From Actinomycetes bacterium (GTDB lineage Bacteria; Actinomycetota; Acidimicrobiia; Acidimicrobiales; CADCSY01): a stretch of DNA of 12,542 nucleotides. The stretch is from NCBI GenBank assembly GCA_025464025.1, contig JAODBP010000143.1:1-12542 (forward strand), given 5' to 3'. This document shows positions 6,684 to 12,502 of the stretch, piece after piece. Both the position numbers and the translations under genes were made by a program. Below the pieces are notes generated by a model. It did not search any database, was not told the origin of the DNA, and saw nothing but the letters and a program-made list of their open reading frames with translations. Each line of letters begins with the position of its first letter. Positions within the stretch are counted from its first letter, which is position 1.

Positions 6684-7403
6684 ATGAAGAAGCTCGGAAT
6701 CGCCGCCGTCGGTGCGCTGGTCGCCCTGGCCGCCACCACCATCACGATCAGCGCCGCGGTCGGCGCACCCGCTCCGCCCTCGGCCAAGCCCGGCCTGCCG
6801 CCGGCCCGCACCGGCACCCCGCTCGCTCCCGGCGGCACGGCCACCTCGACCACCGCTCCCACCGGCGGCGCCACCTCGGCGTCGGGGTCCCTGTCGAGCA
6901 GCACCACGACCGACGGCGTGACCATCACCATCTCCGGCGGCCACGAGACCGACGTGCGTGACGGCGGCCGGCCGGTGGTCCTCATCGCCGCTGCCCTCGG
7001 CGTGCCCACCGAGGTGTTCCGCACCGCCTTCTCCGGCGTCACCCCGGCCGGCCCCGGCAGCGGCGGCCCGACCGAGACCGAGGCCCAGGCCAACAAGGCG
7101 GCCCTGCTGCAGGTGTTGGCCCCGTACGGCATCACCAACGAGAAGCTCGACCAGGTGTCGAACTACTACCGCTACATGGGCTCGGCCGGCCAGCTGTGGA
7201 AGAACACGCTGGCCACGGCGAAGGCCACCGTGGTGAACGGCCGGGTCACCGGCATCACGATCGTCAACCCGGGCGCCGGCTACTCGAGCGCCCCGAAGAT
7301 CACGATCACCGGCGCCACCGGCACCGTCACCGCCACGGCGACGGTCCACTACACGACCGACCTCGCCACCAACGGGAGCATCTCGGCCATCACGGTCCGC
7401 TGA
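6684..7403 (+). CDS. Secreted protein with conserved unknown domain and GxGYxxAP strand repeat
   Basis: A 239-aa exported protein. Residues 1-28 form a Sec signal peptide (MKK, a hydrophobic core, then VGA before PAPP, a good signal peptidase I site). Residues 29-78 are a Pro/Ser/Thr/Gly-rich linker. Residues 79-165 hold a compact domain (TITISGGHETD, GRPVVLIAAALGVP, FRTAFSGVTPAGPG, LAPYGITNEKLDQVSNYYRY). I recall similar stretches in unnamed secreted bacterial proteins but no assigned function. Residues 180-239 contain VNGRVTGITIVNPGAGYSSAPKITITG, a beta-repeat unit found in tail-like and surface proteins, here as a single copy. GAGGGAG six bases upstream supports ATG 6684. There is no LPXTG, lipobox or C-terminal membrane segment, so it is probably released or loosely attached. 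The divergent LuxR-type regulator may control it. Confidence 0.85.
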   Translation: MKKLGIAAVGALVALAATTITISAAVGAPAPPSAKPGLPPARTGTPLAPGGTATSTTAPTGGATSASGSLSSSTTTDGVTITISGGHETDVRDGGRPVVLIAAALGVPTEVFRTAFSGVTPAGPGSGGPTETEAQANKAALLQVLAPYGITNEKLDQVSNYYRYMGSAGQLWKNTLATAKATVVNGRVTGITIVNPGAGYSSAPKITITGATGTVTATATVHYTTDLATNGSISAITVR

Positions 7404-7421
7404 TCCTCCGCCTCGGCTGTG

Positions 7422-7447
7422 GAAGACGCTCCCGCGGGAGCGTCTTC
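7422..7447 (+). terminator. Perfect 26-bp palindrome, probable terminator
   Basis: GAAGACGCTCCCG is followed immediately by its exact reverse complement CGGGAGCGTCTTC, 18 bases after the stop of the secreted-protein gene. As RNA it would form a very strong hairpin of up to 13 base pairs, less a few pairs for the loop. No T-run follows, so it is either a GC-type terminator without a U-tract or a 3' stability element. It ends 18 bases before the GTG of the DUF1905 gene and overlaps the region where that gene's -35 would sit, so a dual role is possible. Confidence 0.65.
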
Positions 7448-7453
7448 TGCGCG

Positions 7454-7465
7454 TACCGTGCGCGG
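7454..7465 (+). promoter_or_regulatory. Predicted -10 element for leaderless DUF1905 transcript
   Basis: TACCGT (7454-7459) fits the actinobacterial TANNNT -10 pattern and is followed by exactly six bases before GTG 7466. That spacing puts the transcription start on the G of the start codon. No Shine-Dalgarno sequence precedes this GTG, which agrees with a leaderless mRNA. No TTGACA-like -35 is visible; that stretch lies inside the palindrome. Confidence 0.35.
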
Positions 7466-7762
7466 GTGGCCGGGTTCACGTTCGACGCCGAGCTGTGGAT
7501 CAGCGACACCCATCGCTCGGTCCACTTCGTGAGCCTGCCCGAGCCGGTCGCCGACGAGATCGACGAGCTGTTCGGGCACGTGGCGAAGGGGTTCGGCTCG
7601 CAGAAGGTCGAGGTGACGGTCGGGCGGACGACGTGGTCGACGTCGATCTTCCCGAGCGAGCAGTCGGGCACCTACGTGCTCCCGGTGAAGCAGGCGGTGC
7701 GCAAGGCCGAGGGGCTCGAGGCTGGGTCGACCGCCCGGGTCACCCTCGTCGTCGTGCCCTAG
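7466..7762 (+). CDS. DUF1905 domain protein
   Basis: A 98-aa protein matching the pattern of DUF1905 from start to end: FTFDAELWI, SVHFVSLPEPVADEIDELF, VEVTVGRTTWSTSIFP, then GTYVLPVKQAVRKAEGLEAGSTARVTLVVV. It is a small all-beta barrel-type domain, sometimes fused to a YdeI/OmpD-associated helix pair that is absent here. Its function is unknown; no catalytic residues are evident and it is predicted to be cytoplasmic. The frame is open far upstream inside the secreted-protein gene, but the domain begins at GTG 7466, right after a terminator-like hairpin, so it is probably transcribed on its own. It converges with the ABC transporter gene, 61 bases away. Confidence 0.85.
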   Translation: MAGFTFDAELWISDTHRSVHFVSLPEPVADEIDELFGHVAKGFGSQKVEVTVGRTTWSTSIFPSEQSGTYVLPVKQAVRKAEGLEAGSTARVTLVVVP

Positions 7763-7773
7763 CCGTCGATCCC

Positions 7774-7823
7774 AAGGACGCAAGTCAGCCAGTTCGCCGG
7801 ATGAGCCCGGGCCAGGCGTCCTT
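7774..7823. terminator. Possible bidirectional terminator between convergent genes
   Basis: AAGGACGC (7774-7781) and its exact complement GCGTCCTT (7816-7823) frame a 34-base GC-rich loop between the convergent DUF1905 and ABC transporter genes. The right arm abuts the transporter stop codon. The position suits a shared terminator, but the loop is long and no T-run is present, so this is tentative. Confidence 0.35.
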
Positions 7824-9677
7824 CTAGGCGATCTCCTCGGTCACCGGGCCGGCGAACTGCGCGTTGTACAGGTTGGCGTAGGCGCCGCCGCTGGCCAGCA
7901 GCTCGGTGTGGTTGCCCTGCTCGACGATGCGGCCGCCGTCCATCACGAGGATGAGGTCGGCGTCGCGGATCGTCGAGAGCCGGTGGGCGATCACGAAGCT
8001 GGTGCGGTTCGACCGCAGCGCCGACATGGCTCGCTGGATGAGCACCTCGGTGCGGGTGTCGACCGAGCTGGTGGCCTCGTCGAGGATCAGGATCGTCGGC
8101 TCGGCCAGGAAGGCCCGGGCGATGGTGATGAGCTGCTTCTCGCCGGCGCTGACCGTGCCCCCCTCGTCGTCGAGCACGGTGTCGTAGCCGTCGGGCAGCG
8201 AGTGCACGAAGCGGTCGACGTAGGTGGCCTTGGCCGCGGCGAGGATCTGCTCGTCGGTGGCCTCGAGGTTGCCGTAGGCGATGTTCTCGCGGATGGTGCC
8301 GCCGAACAGCCAGGTGTCCTGGAGGACCATGCCCATGTTCGAGCGCAGCTCGGCCCGGGTGAGCTGCGAGATGTCGTTGCCGTCGAGGGTGATGACGCCG
8401 TCGTCGAGCTCGTAGAAGCGCATGAGCAGGTTGACCAGCGTGGTCTTGCCCGCCCCGGTGGGACCGACGATGGCGACGGTCTGGCCCGGCTCGGCCACCA
8501 GCGAGAGGTCGGTGATGAGCGGGTTGGCCGGGTCGTAGGAGAACGACACGTGGTCGAACACGACGCGGCCGCTCGGGTCGGGGTCGGTGAGCGGCGCGAG
8601 CGGGTCGGGCGACTGCTCGTCGACGTCGAGGAGCTGGAACACCCGCTCGGCCGAGGCCAGGCCCGACTGGTACACGTTGAGCATCGCCGCCAGCTGGGTG
8701 AGGGGCTGGGTGAACTGGCGGGAGTACTGGATGAAGGCCTGGACGTCGCCGATCGTCATCGACCCGGACGACACCCGGAGCCCGCCGATCACGGCGATGG
8801 CGACGAAGTTGAGGTTGCCGAGGAACATCATCGCCGGCTGGATCGTGCCGGCGATGAACTGGGCGCCGAAGCTGGCCTTGTAGAGCTCCTCGTTCTTCTC
8901 CCGGAAGCGCTGCTCGATGGCGGCCTGCTGGCCGAACACCTTCACCAGCGAGTGGCCGGTGAACGCCTCCTCGACCTGAGCGTTGAGCGAGCCGGTGTGC
9001 CGCCACTGCTGCACGAACCGACCCTTCGACTTGCCGGTCACGACCCGCACCAGGAGCAGCGAGGTGGGGACGGTGAGGATGGCGACGAGGGCCAGGATCG
9101 GCGAGATCCAGAACATCATCCCGAGCACGCCGAGGATGGTGAGCGTCGAGGTGAGGAGCTGGCTCAGCGTCTGCTGGAGGCTCTGGGCGATGTTGTCGAT
9201 GTCGTTGGTGACCCGGCTGAGCAGGTCGCCGCGCGGCTGGCTGTCGACGTAGGCGAGCGAGAGCCGGTTGAGCTTCTCCTCCACGTCGCGCCGCAGCCGG
9301 TACATCGTGCGCTGGACGACGCCGGCGAGCGTGTAGGTCTGGAGGTAGGAGAGCGTCGACGAGCCGAGGTAGACGGCGATGGCGACGAAGAGGATGTGGC
9401 TCAGCCGGGTGAAGTCGATGCCCTTGCCGCTGAACACGCCCCGCACGATGACGTCGGTGGCGTGCCCGAGGATCTTCGGACCGGAGACGGCGAGCGACAC
9501 GCTCGCCACGGCGAGGATGAGCACGGCGATGGCCCGCGGCCGCTCGGGGCGCATGGAGGCGAGGAGCCGGCGAGTCGAGCCCCGGAGGTCCTCGATCTTC
9601 TCGGGCGGCCCGGCGCCCATGCCCATGCCGCCGGGACCGCGGACGCGTGCGGCGCCCCCGCCCTGTGTGGCGGTCAC
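7824..9677 (-). CDS. ABC exporter half-transporter, catalytically intact subunit
   Basis: A 617-aa half-transporter with a six-helix exporter membrane domain (about 45-340) followed by an ATP-binding domain (about 375-617). ATPase motifs: Walker A GPTGAGKT with Lys411; Q-loop region MVLQDTWLF; signature VSAGEKQ (510-515, off-consensus for LSGGQ); Walker B ILILDEATSSVD with catalytic Glu534; H-loop IAHRLST with His565. The N-terminal tail is Gly-rich. GTG 9677 is chosen because GGGGAGG lies six bases upstream (plus strand 9684-9690); an in-frame extension to 9737 has no such site. It lies 91 bases after the other half-transporter on the same strand. Together they form a heterodimer in which this subunit supplies the Walker A/B and H-loop of the active ATP site. 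Exported substrate unknown; multidrug or lipid export is the usual role. Confidence 0.93.
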   Translation of the reverse strand: MTATQGGGAARVRGPGGMGMGAGPPEKIEDLRGSTRRLLASMRPERPRAIAVLILAVASVSLAVSGPKILGHATDVIVRGVFSGKGIDFTRLSHILFVAIAVYLGSSTLSYLQTYTLAGVVQRTMYRLRRDVEEKLNRLSLAYVDSQPRGDLLSRVTNDIDNIAQSLQQTLSQLLTSTLTILGVLGMMFWISPILALVAILTVPTSLLLVRVVTGKSKGRFVQQWRHTGSLNAQVEEAFTGHSLVKVFGQQAAIEQRFREKNEELYKASFGAQFIAGTIQPAMMFLGNLNFVAIAVIGGLRVSSGSMTIGDVQAFIQYSRQFTQPLTQLAAMLNVYQSGLASAERVFQLLDVDEQSPDPLAPLTDPDPSGRVVFDHVSFSYDPANPLITDLSLVAEPGQTVAIVGPTGAGKTTLVNLLMRFYELDDGVITLDGNDISQLTRAELRSNMGMVLQDTWLFGGTIRENIAYGNLEATDEQILAAAKATYVDRFVHSLPDGYDTVLDDEGGTVSAGEKQLITIARAFLAEPTILILDEATSSVDTRTEVLIQRAMSALRSNRTSFVIAHRLSTIRDADLILVMDGGRIVEQGNHTELLASGGAYANLYNAQFAGPVTEEIA

Positions 9678-9768
9678 GCCATGCCTCCCCGGGGCTGCGC
9701 CCCAGACCCATCCACGCCCGGAAGCCCCGTGGCCCACCCGCTCGCGCGGTCGTCAACGCTCGCTGCGC
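9678..9768 (-). promoter_or_regulatory. Gap between transporter genes with small hairpin and RBS
   Basis: The gap carries a short hairpin, GGGGC-TGC-GCCCC (9691-9703), directly beside the GGGGAGG ribosome binding site (9684-9690, minus strand) of the downstream subunit. It could modulate translation of that subunit. The distal end holds AGCGAGCG on the minus strand (9757-9764), just after the upstream subunit's stop, part of a motif seen at other gene seams in the window. No separate promoter is evident, so the two genes are probably co-transcribed. Confidence 0.4.
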
Positions 9769-11502
9769 TCACGCTGCCTCCTCCGCGGAGAGCTGGGAGT
9801 CGACGATCTCCTGGTAGGTCGGACACGTCTGGAGCAGCGCCTGGTGGGAGCCGTGGCCGACGACGTGGCCGTCCTCCAGCACCAGGATCTGGTCGGCACC
9901 CTTGATGGTCGACACCCGCTGGGCGACGATCACCACGGCGGCCTCCTTGGTGTGCGGCGCGAGGGCGGCGCGCAGGCGGGCGTCGGTGGCCAGGTCGAGG
10001 GCCGAGAACGAGTCGTCGAAGAGGTACACCTCGGGCCGACGCACGAGGGCCCGGGCGATGGCCAGGCGCTGGCGCTGGCCGCCCGACACGCTGGCGCCGC
10101 CCTGGGCGACGACGCCGTCGAGCTGGCCGGGCATGGCCTTGACGAAGTCGGTGGCCTGGGCGATCTCGAGCGCGGCCCACAGCTCGTCGTCGGTGGCGTC
10201 CGGACGGGCGAAGCGAAGGTTCGACCCCACCGTGCCGGAGAAGAGGTACGGCTTCTGGGGCACGAGGCCGATGCGGCGCCAGAGGGTCTCGGGGTCGTAG
10301 TCGCGCACGTCGACGCCGTCGACGAGCACCTGGCCCGAGGTGGCGTCGAACAGCCGGGGCACGAGGTTGAGCAGGGTGGTCTTGCCCGACCCGGTGCTGC
10401 CGATGATGGCGAGGGTCTCGCCCGCCTTCACGGTGACGTTGATCCCCGTGAGCACGGGCTGGGCGGCGCCGGGGTAGTTGAACTCGACGTCGCGGAGCTC
10501 GAGCCGGCCCCGCTCGGTGATCTCGGTCGTGGGCGTCGAGGACGACACCACCGACGACGGCGTGTCGAGCACCTCGAGGATGCGCTCGGCGCACACCGCG
10601 GCCCGCGGCGCCATGATCGCCATGAACGTGGCCATCATCACCGACATCAGGATCTGCACGAGGTAGGTGAGGAAGGCGATCAGGGCGCCGATCTGCATGT
10701 CGCCGCTGGCGATGCGGTGGGCGCCGAACCACAGCACGGCCACGTTCGACAGGTTGAGGACCGTCATCACGGTCGGGAACATGAAGGCCTGGAGGCGGCC
10801 GACGGCGAGCCCGGTCTGGGTGACGCCGACGTTGACCTCGTGGAAGCGCTTGCCCTCGGCCGGCTCCCGCACGAACGCCCGCACCACCCGGATGCCGGTG
10901 ATCTGCTCGCGCAGCACCTGGTTCACGGCGTCGATGCGGACCTGCATGACCCGGAACTGCGGGATCATCTGCCGGATCACGTTGCCGATGGCCAGGGCCA
11001 GCACCGGCACGCTCACGACCATGATCCACGAGAGGCCCACGTCCTCCCGCAGGGCCATGATCACGCCGCCCACGGCGGTGATCGGTGCCGCCACCAGCAG
11101 CGTGCAGGTCATCAGCACGAACATCTGGACCTGCTGCACGTCGTTGGTGATGCGGGTGATCAACGTCGGCGCGCCGAACTGGTTGACCTCCTTGGCCGAG
11201 TAGGCCGACACCTGGTGGAACAGGCCGTCGCGCACGTCACGGCCGAAGCCCATGGCCGCCTTCGAGCCGAAGTAGACGGCGGCGACGGCGGCGATCACCT
11301 GGAAGAACGTCACGACGAGCATGAAGCCGCCGGTGTGCCAGATGTAGTCGGTGTCGCCGGCGGTGATGCCCTTGTCGATGATGTCGGCCGTGAGGCTCGG
11401 CAGGTACAGGGTGGCGAAGGTCTGGAGGGCCTGCAGCCCCACGACCAGCATCAGCTCGCGCTTGTACCGCTTCAGGTACGTGCGCAGCAGGCGTAGCAAC
11501 AT
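9769..11502 (-). CDS. ABC exporter half-transporter, degenerate-site subunit
   Basis: A 577-aa exporter half with a membrane domain (about 15-300) and an ATP-binding domain (about 335-577). Walker A GSTGSGKT (Lys374) and signature VSGGQRQ (472-478) are canonical. Walker B reads LFDDSFSALD, with Asp497 where the catalytic Glu should be, and the H-loop is VAQRVST, with Gln528 for His. This paired loss is the hallmark of the non-hydrolysing site in heterodimeric exporters such as TM287/288, BmrC/D and mycobacterial Rv1272c/Rv1273c. Its own canonical signature completes the active site with the partner's Walker motifs. ATG 11502 starts MLLRLLRTYLKRYKREL, a normal family N-terminus; the weak purine run AAGAAGAG precedes it. 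An in-frame GTG at 11556 would add 18 residues but has no ribosome binding site. It is the first gene of the transporter pair, divergent from the AbrB-like gene. Confidence 0.93.
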   Translation of the reverse strand: MLLRLLRTYLKRYKRELMLVVGLQALQTFATLYLPSLTADIIDKGITAGDTDYIWHTGGFMLVVTFFQVIAAVAAVYFGSKAAMGFGRDVRDGLFHQVSAYSAKEVNQFGAPTLITRITNDVQQVQMFVLMTCTLLVAAPITAVGGVIMALREDVGLSWIMVVSVPVLALAIGNVIRQMIPQFRVMQVRIDAVNQVLREQITGIRVVRAFVREPAEGKRFHEVNVGVTQTGLAVGRLQAFMFPTVMTVLNLSNVAVLWFGAHRIASGDMQIGALIAFLTYLVQILMSVMMATFMAIMAPRAAVCAERILEVLDTPSSVVSSSTPTTEITERGRLELRDVEFNYPGAAQPVLTGINVTVKAGETLAIIGSTGSGKTTLLNLVPRLFDATSGQVLVDGVDVRDYDPETLWRRIGLVPQKPYLFSGTVGSNLRFARPDATDDELWAALEIAQATDFVKAMPGQLDGVVAQGGASVSGGQRQRLAIARALVRRPEVYLFDDSFSALDLATDARLRAALAPHTKEAAVVIVAQRVSTIKGADQILVLEDGHVVGHGSHQALLQTCPTYQEIVDSQLSAEEAA

Positions 11503-11559
11503 GAGCGACTCTTCTTGGGAGGGGTCCCGGCGGACATCCACGCCGGGGCTCGACACGGT

Positions 11560-11638
11560 AGCGAGCGAGGGCCCGCAGGGCGCTGTCGATCGACGTGATC
11601 CGGGTGTCTTGTAAGAAGTACTGCTCTACAATGCAACC
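11560..11638. promoter_or_regulatory. Overlapping divergent promoters (transporter and AbrB-like gene)
   Basis: On the plus strand, TACAAT (11627-11632) is a near-consensus -10 followed by six bases, which places transcription start on the GTG at 11639 (leaderless). On the minus strand, TTGCAT (plus 11631-11636) and TACAAG (plus 11608-11613) are 17 bases apart and could be the -35 and -10 of the transporter operon. The two elements interleave, so a protein bound here could affect both directions. AGTACT (11617-11622) lies near the centre. The surrounding AT-richness (11608-11637) supports a promoter. AGCGAGCG occurs at 11560-11567. Confidence 0.45.
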
Positions 11639-11878
11639 GTGACTGCGGTGAGCAACGCCAAGGTGTCGCACCGAGGGCAGACGAGCCTCCCGGCCGAGCT
11701 CCGGCGCAGGTGGGGCATCGACGAGGGCGGCGAGGTGGGCTTCATCGACCTCGGCGGAGCGGCGCTGATCGTGCCGGGCGGGCTGGCCGCGGCTCGGGCC
11801 GAGCTGCACCGCGTGCTCACCGAACGTTACGACGAGGGCCTGGCCGCCATCGACGATCCCGACCTCGCCGATCAGTAG
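11639..11878 (+). CDS. AbrB/MazE/SpoVT-type antitoxin
   Basis: A 79-aa protein whose first 45 residues fit the swapped-hairpin AbrB DNA-binding fold: AKVSHRGQTSLPAELRRRWGI, then GGEVGFIDLGGAALIVPGG. The helical C-terminal tail (AAARAELHRVLTERYDEGLAAIDDPDLADQ) is the usual toxin-wrapping segment of such antitoxins. GTG 11639 is taken as the start because the -10 element TACAAT puts transcription start on it; GTG 11648 would remove three residues. No Shine-Dalgarno site is present. It ends six bases before the next gene on the same strand, whose product looks PIN-like, so the two form a probable type II toxin-antitoxin pair. Antitoxins of this kind usually repress their own promoter. Confidence 0.85.
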   Translation: MTAVSNAKVSHRGQTSLPAELRRRWGIDEGGEVGFIDLGGAALIVPGGLAAARAELHRVLTERYDEGLAAIDDPDLADQ

Positions 11879-11884
11879 CGAGCC

Positions 11885-12325
11885 GTGCCCGAGCCGCAGG
11901 CCGTCATCCTCGATGACCGGCTGCTGATCGAGGAGCTGCTCGTCGGCGTGCGGCGCGGCCGCCGATTACTCGCCTTCCACACCACGACGTACTGGTACTA
12001 CCGAGCCTGTCGAGCGGCGGTGGCAGGGGCTGGCGGACGGCTCTCTGCTCCGTTCGCCGAGCTTGGCGCCCCCGAGCAGGAGCTCGCGATCCTTAGCCTC
12101 CTGGAGCTGCGAGCCGACATCGGCCTTCCCGGACCGCGGGCCACCGTCCCGGTCATGGCCGAGCTGGCCCGGCGTCATCCGACGCTCAACCTGTTGAACC
12201 TTGAAGCGGTCGCCGCCGCGATGGTGCTGGATGCCACGGTGTGGCTGTCGGCCCCGGCTACCGGCTTGCTACCTCCGGTACTGGATGTCGAGGGGTGCCG
12301 GTGGAGATCGGTCGCCGTCCCCTGA
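11885..12325 (+). CDS. PIN-like protein, probable toxin partner
   Basis: A 146-aa protein following the AbrB-like gene after six bases. An early strand with acidic residues (AVILDDRLLIEELLVG, Asp10-Asp11) and a late block of helix, strand and final strand (LNLLNLEAVAAAMVLDATVWLSAP, then GCRWRSVAVP) resemble the layout of VapC/PIN ribonucleases. The central region (ELGAPEQELAILSLLELRADIGLPGP) does not show the standard PIN acidic pattern clearly. PIN toxins cleave tRNA or other RNA and are held by their antitoxin. The start is GTG 11885 with no clear ribosome binding site, so translation probably depends on coupling to the upstream gene. The toxin role rests mainly on gene arrangement; it may be a diverged or inactive PIN protein. 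Confidence 0.6.
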   Translation: MPEPQAVILDDRLLIEELLVGVRRGRRLLAFHTTTYWYYRACRAAVAGAGGRLSAPFAELGAPEQELAILSLLELRADIGLPGPRATVPVMAELARRHPTLNLLNLEAVAAAMVLDATVWLSAPATGLLPPVLDVEGCRWRSVAVP

Positions 12326-12335
12326 GCTGCAGCTC
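12324..12335. repeat. 12-bp palindrome at the PIN-like gene stop
   Basis: GAGCTGCAGCTC is a perfect palindrome that begins inside the stop codon of the PIN-like gene. It is a weak terminator candidate because it has no T-run and essentially no loop. It is the first of several palindromes in the gene-free end of the window. Confidence 0.4.
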
Positions 12336-12387
12336 GCTGTCGATCCCATCCACGTTCGTCAGGGTGGCTGCGGGTATCGCCCCGTCT

Positions 12388-12401
12388 GTTTCCGCGGAAA
12401 C
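12388..12401. promoter_or_regulatory. 14-bp palindrome resembling parS/Noc-site arms
   Basis: GTTTCCGCGGAAAC is a perfect 14-bp palindrome. Its outer arms, GTTTC and GAAAC, match those of the ParB site TGTTTCACGTGAAACA, and its TTTCC/GGAAA core matches the Noc site ATTTCCCGGGAAAT. The four central bases fit neither site. A DNA-binding site is likely, but the binding protein is unknown. Confidence 0.35.
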
Positions 12402-12464
12402 GCAACGACCAAAGGCGCTCCGAGGGGACAACGGGGCGCGCCGGACCTGGTGCTTCCCGAACCG

Positions 12465-12502
12465 GCGACGGATTGACAACGTTTCTGTTGTCAATCCGTC
12501 GC
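12465..12502. repeat. Inverted repeat, 16-bp arms, 6-base loop
   Basis: The arm GCGACGGATTGACAAC and its exact complement GTTGTCAATCCGTCGC flank the loop GTTTCT. The inner part, TTGACAAC-N6-GTTGTCAA, has operator-like symmetry, and TTGACA also equals a consensus -35 box on either strand. The arms are about 50-60 percent GC, well below the background. No T-run follows, so a terminator is possible but not typical. Confidence 0.6.

Noticed and set aside
5030..6961. Long plus-strand open frame (643 codons)
   Set aside because: Antisense to the LuxR-type and GGDEF genes, which carry complete domain motifs. The peptide has no recognisable domain and shifts composition along its length.
7908..11496. 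Long plus-strand open frames across the transporter genes
   Set aside because: Both transporter genes on the minus strand have complete Walker A, signature and Walker B motifs; the opposite frames are shadows of codon bias.
11611..11629. GTA-N13-TAC as a VapB-type operator palindrome
   Set aside because: Only the outer three bases and the central AGTACT are symmetric, and their centres do not coincide; this is too weak to call an operator.
12473..12501. Promoter based on TTGACA inside the inverted repeat
   Set aside because: No TATAAT-like or TANNNT hexamer lies 16-18 bases downstream on either strand (CCGTCG and similar are found), so the TTGACA is better explained by the symmetry.
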